From positions 1 to 64,000 of the forward strand of contig JAEUHR010000038.1 in assembly GCA_016794425.1 (NCBI GenBank): a DNA stretch of 64,000 nt, read 5' to 3'. Shown here one piece after another: positions 36,185 to 45,830 of this stretch. Each line of letters begins with the position of its first letter. The first letter of the stretch is position 1. The stretch is from Planctomycetota bacterium (GTDB lineage: Bacteria > Planctomycetota > UBA1135 > UBA2386). The position numbers and the translations under genes are program-made. The notes under the pieces are model-generated. The model did not search any database. It saw nothing but the letters and a program-made list of their open reading frames with translations, and was not told the DNA's origin.

Positions 36185-37153
36185 ATGACCGACGCCGACA
36201 TCCAGATCCCGGTGCAGTCGACCGACGAAGCGCGGACGCTGCTCGGCCCACTGGACAGCAACGCCCGCCTGGTCCGCGAACTGCACGGCGTCAGCGTGCT
36301 GGCGCGCGACGGCAGCTTGCGGCTGCTCGGCGACGCGGCCCACGTGCACGTCGTGCAGCAGGTGCTCGAGGACTGCCTGGCGACGATGCGCGCCGGCCGC
36401 CGCCTGTCGGTGCAGGACGTCGCCGCGCGGTTGCGTGCGACGCTCGACCAGGAGCCGATGGGGGACCAGTTGGCCGCCGAACGCGGTGTGCGGACGCCGA
36501 TGCCCGGCGCCGTGCGGCCCCGCACCGGTGGCCAGCAGGTCTACCTCGACAGCATGGAGCAGCACGACGTGGTCTTCGCGGTCGGCCCGGCGGGCACCGG
36601 CAAGACCTACCTCGCGGTCGCCAAGGCGATCGAGGCGATGAAGCGCGGCACCGTGCGCCGCATCGTGCTGGTGCGGCCCGCGGTCGAGGCCGGCGAGAAG
36701 CTCGGCTTCCTGCCCGGCGACTTCCAGGCCAAGATCGACCCGTACCTGCGGCCGATGTACGACGCCCTGCAGGACCTGCTGGACGCCCGCACGCGCGCGC
36801 GCTGGCTCGAGAGCGACTCGGTCGAGGTCTGCCCGCTGGCCTACATGCGCGGCCGCACGCTGAACCGCGCGTTCGTGATCCTCGACGAGGCGCAGAACAC
36901 GACCGTGCCGCAGATGCTGATGTTCCTGACCCGCCTGGGCGAGGGCTCGCGCATGGTCGTGACCGGCGACCCGTCGCAGGTCGACCTGCCCGGCAACGTC
37001 ACGTCGGGGCTCGCCGACGCCGTGCGCAAGTTGGGCGGTGTCGACGGGATCGGCATGGTGCGCCTGGACGCCAGCGACGTCGTGCGGCACGCGGTCGTGA
37101 GCCGCATCGTCACCGCCTACGGCGAGGACGTCGGCAAGCAGCCGCGGCGATGA
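36185..37153 (+). CDS. phoH: PhoH-family ATPase
   Basis: The product has 322 residues. An N-terminal KH-like region (about 25-85) precedes the PhoH domain with Walker A GPAGTGKT (K140), RPAVEAGEKLGFLPGD, Walker B ILDEAQNTT and MVVTGDPSQVDLP. PhoH proteins bind ATP and, together with YbeY, are linked to RNA metabolism. The start ATG 36185 (MTDADIQIP) is preceded by TTGCGC, a 17-nt spacer and CAGGAT, a possible promoter. The stop overlaps the ybeY start by 4 bp (ATGA); phoH-ybeY is a conserved pair. Confidence 0.95.
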   Translation: MTDADIQIPVQSTDEARTLLGPLDSNARLVRELHGVSVLARDGSLRLLGDAAHVHVVQQVLEDCLATMRAGRRLSVQDVAARLRATLDQEPMGDQLAAERGVRTPMPGAVRPRTGGQQVYLDSMEQHDVVFAVGPAGTGKTYLAVAKAIEAMKRGTVRRIVLVRPAVEAGEKLGFLPGDFQAKIDPYLRPMYDALQDLLDARTRARWLESDSVEVCPLAYMRGRTLNRAFVILDEAQNTTVPQMLMFLTRLGEGSRMVVTGDPSQVDLPGNVTSGLADAVRKLGGVDGIGMVRLDASDVVRHAVVSRIVTAYGEDVGKQPRR

Positions 37154-37593
37154 AGCGGGCCGCGCGCGCGGGGCGGTTCGAACTCGTCGACCGGTGCCGG
37201 CCGCGCACCGACCCGGCGTTCGTGCGGCGCGTCGTGCGCGCGGTGCTGCGCCACGTCGGGCAGCCCGGGCTGCACGTGTCGCTGCTGATCACCGACGACG
37301 CGGAGATCGGCGAACTGCACGCACGTTTCCTCGGCGATCCGTCGCCGACCGACGTGATCTCGTTCGCGCTCGACGGTGGCGCCGAGCTCGTCGTCAGCCG
37401 CGAGACCGCGCGCCGCACCGCGCGCGCACACGGCCACACGCTGCGCGCCGAACTCGCGCTCTACATCGTGCACGGCATCCTGCACGTGACCGGCTTCGAC
37501 GACGTGCGACCGCGTGATCGTGTGCGCATGCGTGCGGCGGAACGCGCGGTGCTCGCGCGACTGCGACTGCGAGTGACGCCGGTCGACGCGTGA
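37150..37593 (+). CDS. ybeY: Endoribonuclease YbeY (rRNA maturation factor)
   Basis: YbeY is a metal-dependent RNase for 16S rRNA 3' maturation and ribosome quality control. The 147-residue product has PSPTDVISFAL and the metal motif HGILHVTGFDD. Two His ligands are present (H108, H112), but the third, normally His in HGxLHxxGxDH, is Asp (D118). Some bacterial lineages show similar substitutions, as far as I recall, so activity is probably retained. ATG 37150 overlaps the phoH stop. Confidence 0.92.
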   Translation: MKRAARAGRFELVDRCRPRTDPAFVRRVVRAVLRHVGQPGLHVSLLITDDAEIGELHARFLGDPSPTDVISFALDGGAELVVSRETARRTARAHGHTLRAELALYIVHGILHVTGFDDVRPRDRVRMRAAERAVLARLRLRVTPVDA

Positions 37594-37622
37594 CGACGCG
37601 ATCAGAAGTACGTTGCGTGTGG

Positions 37623-37652
37623 TTGCACGACTCGCACGCGGTGTGCTAGCCT
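37623..37652 (+). promoter_or_regulatory. Candidate promoter for the FliA/WhiG-type sigma factor gene
   Basis: TTGCAC (37623-37628), an 18-nt spacer and TAGCCT (37647-37652) resemble a weak housekeeping promoter. The next gene starts at 37799, so the transcript would carry an untranslated leader of about 140 nt. This interval looks less GC-rich than its surroundings. Confidence 0.35.
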
Positions 37653-37798
37653 TCGCGCGTCGTTCGTTCCTTCGGCATGCGTGACACGAGGTGGTGGTGG
37701 TCGCGAGACCGCGCCGCCGGCGACGCTCGGCGTCGCGCGCGTCGCGCCGTGCATCGAACGCGACCGACGTTGGTGGTCCTGATGTGGGTGGGTGGCAC

Positions 37799-38644
37799 AT
37801 GGTGAGCAACTCCGTTGGGGCAACGGTTCGCCGCGGGCGCGGCGCAGCCGGTGCCGGCGAGGACGGCGTCGCCGAGGACGCAGCCAGTCGCGCGCCGGCG
37901 CGGCTGCACGCGCAAGCGTCGGCCGACGAGTCGACCGAGGACTTGCTGCGGCGCTACCGGCTGCGTGGTTCGCCGGCGCTGCGCGACCGCGTGGTGGAGC
38001 GCCACCGCGGCGTCGTCGAGTCGATGGCGCACGGCCTGGCGCTGCGCCTGCCGCGCAGCGTCGACGCCCAGGACCTCGTGCACGCCGGCATGTGGGGCCT
38101 GATGCAGGCGATCGCCAGCTACGAGCCCGAGCGCTGCGAGCACTTCCAGCCGTTCATGCGGATCCGCGTGCGCGGCGCGATGCTGGACGAACTGCGCCAC
38201 CTCGACTTCGTGCCGCGGCTGCTGCGGCGCCGGCTGCGCGAGCGCAACGAGGCCCGCGCGCGGCTGCGCATGGAACTCGAGCGCGAGCCGACCGACAGTG
38301 AGCTGGCGGCCGCGCTCGGCATCTCCGAGGCGGCGCTGCTGCGCCGCTGCGAGCCGTCGATGTGGCGCATCGTGCGCGGTGACGAGGGCGATCCCGACGA
38401 GGAGCGCTGCGAATCGCTGGCCGACGAGGGCGTCGAGTCGCCGATCGAGGCGCTGACGCGCCGTGAGCTGCTCGAGCTGATCCGCAGCAGCCTCGACCGC
38501 GTCGAGTGGCGCGTGCTGCAGCTGCACTACCTCGAAGGCCTGAACGGCAAGCAGGTCGCGCGCCGGCTCCGGCTGTCGCCGTCGCGCATCTGCCAGATCC
38601 ACGGCCGCGTGCTGGCCAAGCTGAAGGAACGGCTCGACGTCTGA
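37799..38644 (+). CDS. Sigma-70 family RNA polymerase sigma factor (FliA/WhiG-like)
   Basis: The product has 281 residues. After a variable N-terminus come region 2 (LVHAGMWGLMQAIASYEPER, then FMRIRVRGAMLDELRHLDFV, the FliA/WhiG hallmark), region 3 (EREPTDSELAAALGISEAAL) and region 4 (VLQLHYLEGLNGKQVARRLR, LSPSRICQIHGRVLAKLKER). Such factors control motility, sporulation or stress genes; no flagellar gene is in this window, so its regulon is unknown. The start is ATG 37799. A perfect 6-bp hairpin (37812-37826) lies within the first codons and could affect translation. No anti-sigma gene is adjacent. Confidence 0.88.
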   Translation: MVSNSVGATVRRGRGAAGAGEDGVAEDAASRAPARLHAQASADESTEDLLRRYRLRGSPALRDRVVERHRGVVESMAHGLALRLPRSVDAQDLVHAGMWGLMQAIASYEPERCEHFQPFMRIRVRGAMLDELRHLDFVPRLLRRRLRERNEARARLRMELEREPTDSELAAALGISEAALLRRCEPSMWRIVRGDEGDPDEERCESLADEGVESPIEALTRRELLELIRSSLDRVEWRVLQLHYLEGLNGKQVARRLRLSPSRICQIHGRVLAKLKERLDV

Positions 38645-38703
38645 CGCGGCCCCGGCGGCGCTGGCCGTGTCGCCGCTGGCGATGCGGCGTCGGTGCCGGC
38701 ACG

Positions 38704-39999
38704 ATGCCGCGCATGCCCGACGCGCGGACTCCGTGCCCCGGCGCTGGCACCAGCGCGTTCCACCTGCGGCACGGTGAGGTCTGGTGCGAAGCGGTGCCCC
38801 TGCGCGAACTGGCGCGGCGCTTCGGCACGCCGCTCTACGTCTACAGCCAGGCTGCGCTCGCGGAACGGTTCGCGGTGCTGCGCGCCGCGTTCGGTGCCGA
38901 CGCGCAGATCTGCTACGCGGTCAAGGCGAACCCGAACCTGACGCTGCTGCGGCGGCTGCACGCGCTCGGCACCGGCTTCGACCTGGTCAGCGGCGGCGAG
39001 CTGCGGCGGCTGCAGGCGGCGGGCCTGCCGACCGCGCGCGCGGTGTTCGCCGGCGTCGCCAAGCAGGCGTGGGAGATCGAGGCCGCGGTCGCGGCGGGCA
39101 TCCTGTTCTTCGTCGTCGAGACGCCGGCCGAACTGCCGCTGCTGGCGGGGGCTGCCGCCGCGGCGCGGCGCCGCGTGCGTGTCGCGTTGCGCCTGAACCC
39201 GGGTGTCGCCGCCGGCGGCCACGCCTACATCCGCACGGCCAGCACCGACACCAAGTTCGGCGTCGACCTCGGCGCGGCCGGCGCCGTCGTCGAAGCGATC
39301 GCGCGCGAGCCGTGGCTCGAGCTGTGCGGCTACCACGTGCACCTCGGCAGCCAGGTCCGCGAGGTGGCGCCGTACGCCGAGGCGCTCGAGCGTGTGCTGG
39401 CGTTCGTCGACGCGGCGCCGGTGCGGCGCGATGGCGTCACCTGCTACGACCTCGGCGGCGGCTTCGGCATCGCCTACGGCACTGGCGCGCCGCTCGACGT
39501 GCACGCGGTCGCGGCGGCGCTGCGGCCGGCGCTGGCGGCGCGCGGCTGGTCGCCGGTGCTCGAGCCCGGCCGCTACCTGATCGGCGACGCCGGTGTGTTG
39601 CTGACCGAAGTGCTGGGCGAGAAGCAGCAGCCGCGCACGACGTTCGTGCTGGTCGATGCGGCGATGAACGACCTGCTGCGGCCGGCCCTCTACCAGGCCG
39701 AACATCCGATCGTGCCGGTCGTTGCCGACCCGGCGCCGCCGCGGCCGGTCGACGTCGTCGGCCCGGTCTGCGAGACCGGCGACTTCCTCGCGCGTGGCCG
39801 GATGCTGCCGCCGTGCCGCCGCGGCGACCTGCTGGCGGTGTTGGGCGCAGGCGCGTACGGTGCGAGCATGGCCTCGACCTACAACAGCCGCCGCCGGCCG
39901 GCGGAAGTGCTGGTCGACGGCGAGCGCGTGGCGCTGGTGCGCCGCCGCGAGACCTTCGCCGAACTGTTCGCCGACGAGATCGACCTGCATGAAGACTGA
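38704..39999 (+). CDS. lysA: Diaminopimelate decarboxylase
   Basis: LysA makes lysine from meso-diaminopimelate. The 431-residue product is a fold-III PLP enzyme: CYAVKANPN carries the Schiff-base Lys (about K74), followed by GFDLVSGGELRRLQAAG, DTKFGVDL, GYHVHLGSQVRE, DLGGGFGIAY, EPGRYLIGDAGVLLTEV and, in the C-terminal barrel, GPVCETGDFLARGRML with the partner-subunit Cys, then GAYGASMASTYNSRRRP. ATG 38704 or 38713 are both possible starts. The 3' end overlaps a small lipoprotein gene by 11 bp. Confidence 0.94.
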   Translation: MPRMPDARTPCPGAGTSAFHLRHGEVWCEAVPLRELARRFGTPLYVYSQAALAERFAVLRAAFGADAQICYAVKANPNLTLLRRLHALGTGFDLVSGGELRRLQAAGLPTARAVFAGVAKQAWEIEAAVAAGILFFVVETPAELPLLAGAAAAARRRVRVALRLNPGVAAGGHAYIRTASTDTKFGVDLGAAGAVVEAIAREPWLELCGYHVHLGSQVREVAPYAEALERVLAFVDAAPVRRDGVTCYDLGGGFGIAYGTGAPLDVHAVAAALRPALAARGWSPVLEPGRYLIGDAGVLLTEVLGEKQQPRTTFVLVDAAMNDLLRPALYQAEHPIVPVVADPAPPRPVDVVGPVCETGDFLARGRMLPPCRRGDLLAVLGAGAYGASMASTYNSRRRPAEVLVDGERVALVRRRETFAELFADEIDLHED

Positions 40000-40198
40000 C
40001 CGAGCGACTGCGGGCGCCGCGCCGCGGCGCGGGTGCCGTTTTTGGCGGCGGACCGCGCTGCTGCTGGTCGCGCCGCTGGTCGCGGCGCTGGGCGGCTGCC
40101 GCTTCCTGGCCGACGAGTTCTCCGTCTACGACCGGCAGGCGCCGGCAGCGCTGGTGCGGCCCGACGCGGCGGTGTCCGCGCTCGCCGACCGGCCGTGA
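39989..40198 (+). CDS. Small putative lipoprotein overlapping lysA
   Basis: The product has 69 residues. A basic N-terminus (ending GCRFWRR), a hydrophobic stretch (TALLLVAPLVAALGG) and a lipobox LGGC (Cys at about residue 37) indicate a lipoprotein; only about 33 mature residues remain. It starts 11 bp inside lysA. Small lipoproteins of the LptM (YifL/LppL) type sit beside lysA-dapF in proteobacteria, but the sequence is too short for me to claim homology. Position and lipobox are observed; any role is inference. Confidence 0.6.
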   Translation: MKTDRATAGAAPRRGCRFWRRTALLLVAPLVAALGGCRFLADEFSVYDRQAPAALVRPDAAVSALADRP

Positions 40199-40204
40199 GC
40201 CGGC

Positions 40205-40552
40205 ATGGTGTCGCCGCAGTTGAAGCAGGTCATGCTGGCGGCCGAGCATGCCGGTGAGCTGAGCGGTGCCGACGTGCGGCGCGGCGCCGCCGAGCATCCG
40301 GTCTGCGGCGACCGCGTCGAACTGTCGCTGCGCACCGACGGCGAGTGCATCACCGCCGTGCGCTGGCGCGCCGTCGGCTGTCCGGCCGCGATGGCCGTGG
40401 CGGCGTTGGCGGCGCGGGCACTGGTCGGCGCCAGCGGGGCGAACGCGGCGGCGACGCTGCGCGCGGCGCTGGCGGCACACGGCGATCTGGCGCCGCACGA
40501 ACGGCACGCCGAAGCGCTGGTCGGCCGCGCGCTGCGGGCGGCGGGGCTCTGA
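40205..40552 (+). CDS. IscU/NifU-like iron-sulfur scaffold protein lacking the third cysteine
   Basis: The product has 115 residues and resembles the NifU_N/IscU domain: [12 protein letters not shown] (C34 and D36) and [13 protein letters not shown] (C59). The third cluster ligand, Cys in the KxHC motif of IscU, is replaced: the matching segment reads HERHAEALV, with H101 kept and Ala where Cys is expected. Scaffold function may therefore be altered or lost. No other isc or suf gene is adjacent. It is 6 bp after the lipoprotein gene and 2 bp before the sigma-54 activator gene, so all three may be co-transcribed. Confidence 0.75.
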   Translation: MVSPQLKQVMLAAEHAGELSGADVRRGAAEHPVCGDRVELSLRTDGECITAVRWRAVGCPAAMAVAALAARALVGASGANAAATLRAALAAHGDLAPHERHAEALVGRALRAAGL

Positions 40553-40554
40553 CC

Positions 40555-42142
<1,588 letters not shown>

Positions 42143-42144
<2 letters not shown>

Positions 42145-42248
42145 CCGGACTGGTGCTTTGCGTGGAACGGGTGCCGCAGGTCGCCACGTCGGCCGGGCGT
42201 CAGCCAGGTGGGTCCCGTGGTCGTGCCACGGAAAGCACCAGTCAGGTC
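42143..42248. repeat. Imperfect 23-bp inverted repeat flanking a 60-bp spacer
   Basis: The left arm (42143-42165) and right arm (42226-42248) are complementary at 21 of 23 positions; the shared core includes ACTGGTGCTTT. The left arm begins inside the stop codon of the sigma-54 activator gene. No run of T follows, so it is not a standard intrinsic terminator. It could be a small non-autonomous element with terminal inverted repeats, a long-range RNA hairpin, or an operator. I see no second copy in the window. Confidence 0.7.
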
Positions 42249-42363
42249 GGATCGTCCGGCTGTGCCGATTCGGCACACGTGCGCTGCCTCCGCACGCCGG
42301 GTGTCGACCGCCACCCCGGTGCGCCGGCTGCTGCGGCCGGCATCGCAGTTGCCCTAGTCCAGC

Positions 42364-43971
42364 GTGCGGTGCGCGACGATCTGGCCGATGGTGGTGACCC
42401 TGGCGGTGGCGACGGCGCCAGCGCCGGCTCAGGCTCGCCGCCTGGTCGACTGCGTCGAAGCACCGATCGCCTACGTGCGGCTCGACGCCGCCGCCGGCGC
42501 CGACGCGGCAGCGCCGCTGCGCCAGCTGATCGCCGACCCCGGCCTCGATGCGGTCGTCGCGCGCGACCAGGGCCCGTTGGCCAGCGCCTGGGGCCTCGTG
42601 CGCGGCATGTTGACGCGCAACTGCGGCGAGGTCGAACTGGCGCTGACCGGCATCGTGCCCGGCGCCGGCCGGCCGCTGCTGTTGCTGCGCGTCGAGCTGC
42701 CGGCGGCCGAGGCCGAGCGGCTGCAGGCGCGGCTGCAGCAGGGCACGATGGCCTCGGCGCACCGTTCGCTCGGCGGCCATGCCACCTGGCGCCTCGCGGC
42801 GGCCGGTGCCGAAGCTCCCGCGCCCGGCGAACTGGTCGAATTGACCGTCGTCGGCTCCGACCTGCTGGTCGGCAACGACGACCTCGGCATGCAGGAGCTG
42901 CTGGCGCCGGTGGCGCCGCGCACGTCGGCCGGCCCGCGCCGCGTGCTCGCCGAGGACCCCGGTTTCCGCGCGATGCGCGAACGGCTGGCCGTGCCGCCGG
43001 GCTCGCTGCTCGCGTTCGGCGACTGGCAGCGACTCGGTCCCGGTCTGCAGCAGGCGATCGCCGGCGTGCCGGGCGCCCTGCTCGATCGCTCGGGGCTCGG
43101 CGGCGCGCGCCGCGTGATGCTGTCGCTGGCGCCGGACCAGACCGCGTTCGCGGCGACGATGCTGCTGTCGTTCGAGGCGCCGGAGGCCGCCGATGCGGTC
43201 GACGGCTGGCTCGCGGCCGCGCAGAACGTGCCGGCGCGGCAGCTCGCGAGCGAACTGCCGGGTGCCGACCTCGGCGGCGTCGTGGTCGCGGTCGACCTCG
43301 CGGCGCTGGCGTCGCGGACCCACCGCGGCGAACACGTGCTGCACGACCTGCGGCACTCGTTCGAGGACTACGGCCTCGACTTCGACCGCAACGTGCTGGG
43401 GCGCCTGGGCGGGCTCGGCACCGTGCAGCTGCTGCTGCGCGACGGTGGTGAGGGCGCCGCGGCCGAAGTCGCCGCGGTCTACGCGCTGCGCGCGCGCAGC
43501 AAGGCTGCCGCCGCCGACCTGTTCGTCGATCTGCGGCGCGCGGCGGAAGCGCACGGCATCGGCCAGCTGGTGGCCGCCAAGGACCGCCGCGGGCCGGACG
43601 TGCTCGAGCTGCGGCCGCGCCGCGAACCGTCGCCGGAGCCGCAGCCGCCGATCTGCGTCGCCGTGGTCGAGGATGCCGTGTTGGTCGCGTTCGATGCGGC
43701 GACGTTGCGCAGCGTGCACGACGACTACCGTCGTTCGGCCCGCAACCGCGGTCGCCGTGATGCGGTGGTCGGCAGCGCCGTGCAGCGCATCGGCGGCGCG
43801 GCGGTCGCCGGGCTGTTCGACCTCGATCTGCAGGGACTGTTCGCGCGTCTGCTGCCGCCGGCCGCGGGACGCGACCTGTCCGGCATTCCGTCGCGCCACA
43901 TCGGTTGTCTGTCGCTCGAACCCCGACCGGAGGGTTCGTTCGTACGCGTATGTGTGTTGTCGTCGCGGTAG
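42364..43971 (+). CDS. Secreted hypothetical protein (DUF3352-like plan)
   Basis: The product has 535 residues from GTG 42364 (MRCATIWPMVVTLAVATAPA), which gives a signal peptide with a basic N-terminus; ATG 42388 is an alternative. The mature protein has APIAYVRLDAAAGAD, ELALTGIVPGAGRPLLLLRV, LVGNDDLGMQELL and LGGLGTVQLLLRDGG, in alternating strands and helices. It resembles the protein at 18244-20004 in size, export signal and layout, but I could not confirm homology by alignment. Function unknown. Confidence 0.68.
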   Translation: MRCATIWPMVVTLAVATAPAPAQARRLVDCVEAPIAYVRLDAAAGADAAAPLRQLIADPGLDAVVARDQGPLASAWGLVRGMLTRNCGEVELALTGIVPGAGRPLLLLRVELPAAEAERLQARLQQGTMASAHRSLGGHATWRLAAAGAEAPAPGELVELTVVGSDLLVGNDDLGMQELLAPVAPRTSAGPRRVLAEDPGFRAMRERLAVPPGSLLAFGDWQRLGPGLQQAIAGVPGALLDRSGLGGARRVMLSLAPDQTAFAATMLLSFEAPEAADAVDGWLAAAQNVPARQLASELPGADLGGVVVAVDLAALASRTHRGEHVLHDLRHSFEDYGLDFDRNVLGRLGGLGTVQLLLRDGGEGAAAEVAAVYALRARSKAAAADLFVDLRRAAEAHGIGQLVAAKDRRGPDVLELRPRREPSPEPQPPICVAVVEDAVLVAFDAATLRSVHDDYRRSARNRGRRDAVVGSAVQRIGGAAVAGLFDLDLQGLFARLLPPAAGRDLSGIPSRHIGCLSLEPRPEGSFVRVCVLSSR

Positions 43972-44022
43972 CGCGTTCTCGGCAAGGCGCCGCCGGCCGT
44001 TCTTTTCCTTCCTGATCGCTCG

Positions 44023-44043
44023 ACCGTCCGCAAGTCGGACGGT
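44023..44043. repeat. Perfect 8-bp hairpin with 5-nt loop
   Basis: ACCGTCCG (44023-44030) and CGGACGGT (44036-44043) are exact complements around CAAGT. It lies 52 bp after the stop of the secreted protein gene. No T-run follows in either direction, so it would be an atypical terminator; an operator is equally possible. Confidence 0.5.
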
Positions 44044-44122
44044 GATCGCATTCGGCGTCGCCGGGTGCCGCGCTCGCGCGGCGGCCGGCTACGCCGCGGA
44101 TGCATGGACCCTGGTGGGGGGC

Positions 44123-44152
44123 CGGCCCAGTTAGTTGGGGCAGGTAGGGCCG
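44123..44152. repeat. Hairpin A: 6-bp stem, 18-nt loop containing GTTGGGGCAGG
   Basis: CGGCCC (44123-44128) pairs with GGGCCG (44147-44152). The 18-nt loop (44129-44146) carries GTTGGGGCAGG from its sixth position. The same core sits at the same place in an equally long loop in hairpin B, 106 bp downstream. Confidence 0.55.
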
Positions 44153-44219
44153 CTCTCACCTTCCGCGTGTGTTGCGCGGACCGTGCATCCGCTGCTTCCA
44201 CGGGCGCATGGCCGATTCG

Positions 44220-44267
44220 GCCGATCGTCGTTCCCAAATGTTGGGGCAGGCAGGAACGACGACCGGC
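44220..44267. repeat. Hairpin B: 15-bp stem (one mismatch), 18-nt loop containing GTTGGGGCAGG
   Basis: The arms 44220-44234 and 44253-44267 pair at 14 of 15 positions. The loop (44235-44252) again carries GTTGGGGCAGG from its sixth position. The stem sequences of hairpins A and B are unrelated while the loop core is identical, which argues for a selected RNA or DNA structure. Confidence 0.65.
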
Positions 44268-44340
44268 CAACCGCGCGACGTAGCGCGGCGGCCATGCGCC
44301 CGCACCTTTTTCGGCCGGGCGCGGCGCGCAGAATGCGCGC

Positions 44341-45798
44341 ATGTTCCTCGCTCTCGATCAGGGCACGACCAGCAGCCGCGCTCTCGTGTTCGACCGCGAC
44401 GGCACCGTGCGCGGCACGGGCCAGCGCGAGTTCGCGCAGCACTTCCCGGCGCCGGGGCTCGTCGAACACGATCCACTCGAGATCGTGCACAGCCAGGTCG
44501 CCGCCGTCGACGCCGCGCTCGCGGCGGCAGGCCAGCCGGCGATCACGGCGGTCGGCATCACGAACCAGCGCGAGACGACGGTCGTGTTCGAGCGGCGCAC
44601 CGGCCGGCCGATCCACCGCGCAATCGTCTGGCAGGACCGTCGCACGGCGGCGACGCTGCAGGCGCTGGCGGCGGCCGGTCACGCCGAACGGGTGCGCGAG
44701 CGCACCGGGTTGTCGCTCGACCCGTACTTCAGCGCCGCGAAGATCGCCTGGATCCTCGACCACGTCGCCGGCGCGCGCGCGGCCGCCGAACGCGGCGAAC
44801 TGTGCGCCGGCACGATCGACACGTGGCTGCTGCACTCGCTGACCGGCGGCGCGGTCTGCGCGACCGACGCCAGCAACGCGTCGCGCACGAGCCTGTTCGA
44901 CCTGCGGACCGGCGGCTGGGACGACGAGTTGTGCCGCCTGTTCGCGGTGCCGCGCGCCTGCCTGCCCGAAGTGCGCGACTCGGCCGGCGACTTCGGCGTC
45001 TGGCGCGAGCGCGGGCTGCCGTTCCGCGCCGTGCTGGGCGACCAGCAGGCCGCGTTGTTCGCGCACGGCTGCCTCGCGCCCGGCGACGCGAAGTGCACCT
45101 ACGGCACCGGCGCGTTCGTGCTGCAGAACGCCGGCGCGGTGCCGCCGCGGCCGGCGCCGGGTGTGCTGGCGACCGTCGCGTGGCGGCTCTTCGGCGCCAC
45201 GACCTACGCGCACGAGGGCAGCGTGCTGGTCTGCGGCGCCGCCGTGCAGTGGCTGCGCGACCAGCTCGGCATCGTGCGCAGCGCCGCCGAGCTCGAACCG
45301 CTCGCGCGCTCGGTGCCCGACAGCGGCGACGTCGTGTTCGTGCCGGCGTTCGCGGGGCTGGGCACGCCGCACTGGGACCCGTCGGCGCGTGGGCTCGTGA
45401 TCGGCCTGTCGCGCGGCAGCTCGCGCGCCCATCTGGCGCGCGCCACGGTCGAGGCGATGGCGCTGCAGGTCGACGACGTGCTGGCCGCGATGCGCCCGCC
45501 CGGCGCCGCACCGGTGGCGCTGCGCGTCGACGGCGGCGCGGCCGCGAACGGTCTGCTGCTCGAAGTGCAGGCCGCGCTGCTCGGTGCGCCGGTGGTGCGG
45601 CCGGCGCTGCTCGAGGCGACCGCGTTCGGCGCGTTCCGCATGTGCCTGGTCGGCAGCGGCGTGGTCGGCGATCCGGCGCAGGCGCCGGCGCTGCCCGGCA
45701 CGCCGCTGGTCGTGCACGGAACGCTGCCCGCACCGGCGGTGGCGCGCCTGCGCGCGCGCTGGCGCACGGCGGTCGAGCGCGCGCGCGGCTGGGCCTGA
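44341..45798 (+). CDS. glpK: Glycerol kinase
   Basis: GlpK phosphorylates glycerol to glycerol-3-phosphate in the cytoplasm. The 485-residue product is a complete FGGY kinase: FLALDQGTTSSRALVFDRDG, GITNQRETTVVFERRTG, AIVWQDRRT, TGLSLDPYFSAAKIAWIL, GTIDTWLLHSLTGG, DASNASRT, LGDQQAALFAHGC, KCTYGTGAFVLQN and FVPAFAGLGTPHWDPSARG. No glycerol facilitator or glpD is adjacent. ATG 44341 has no Shine-Dalgarno sequence, but CAGAAT ends 6 nt before it, possibly a -10 box of a leaderless message. Confidence 0.95.
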   Translation: MFLALDQGTTSSRALVFDRDGTVRGTGQREFAQHFPAPGLVEHDPLEIVHSQVAAVDAALAAAGQPAITAVGITNQRETTVVFERRTGRPIHRAIVWQDRRTAATLQALAAAGHAERVRERTGLSLDPYFSAAKIAWILDHVAGARAAAERGELCAGTIDTWLLHSLTGGAVCATDASNASRTSLFDLRTGGWDDELCRLFAVPRACLPEVRDSAGDFGVWRERGLPFRAVLGDQQAALFAHGCLAPGDAKCTYGTGAFVLQNAGAVPPRPAPGVLATVAWRLFGATTYAHEGSVLVCGAAVQWLRDQLGIVRSAAELEPLARSVPDSGDVVFVPAFAGLGTPHWDPSARGLVIGLSRGSSRAHLARATVEAMALQVDDVLAAMRPPGAAPVALRVDGGAAANGLLLEVQAALLGAPVVRPALLEATAFGAFRMCLVGSGVVGDPAQAPALPGTPLVVHGTLPAPAVARLRARWRTAVERARGWA

Positions 45799-45830
45799 GC
45801 GGCGCCCTTTCTTGTCGCCGCGCGGCGCTC

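Larger units (their letters stand above)
43972..44340. other. Structured non-coding interval upstream of glpK (about 369 bp)
   Basis: No convincing gene lies here. The interval contains a perfect hairpin (44023-44043), two larger hairpins whose 18-nt loops share an 11-nt core (44123-44152 and 44220-44267), and a short palindrome GCCGATTCGGC (44211-44221). A CAGAAT hexamer ends 6 nt before the glpK ATG. It could be an untranslated RNA, a leader of glpK, or a cluster of protein-binding sites. Confidence 0.6.

Noticed and set aside
37799..37806. Possible sigma-54 -24 element (GTGGCACATGG region) at the sigma factor gene
   Set aside because: The -12 part (TTGC at the right spacing) is missing, and the site overlaps the start codon.
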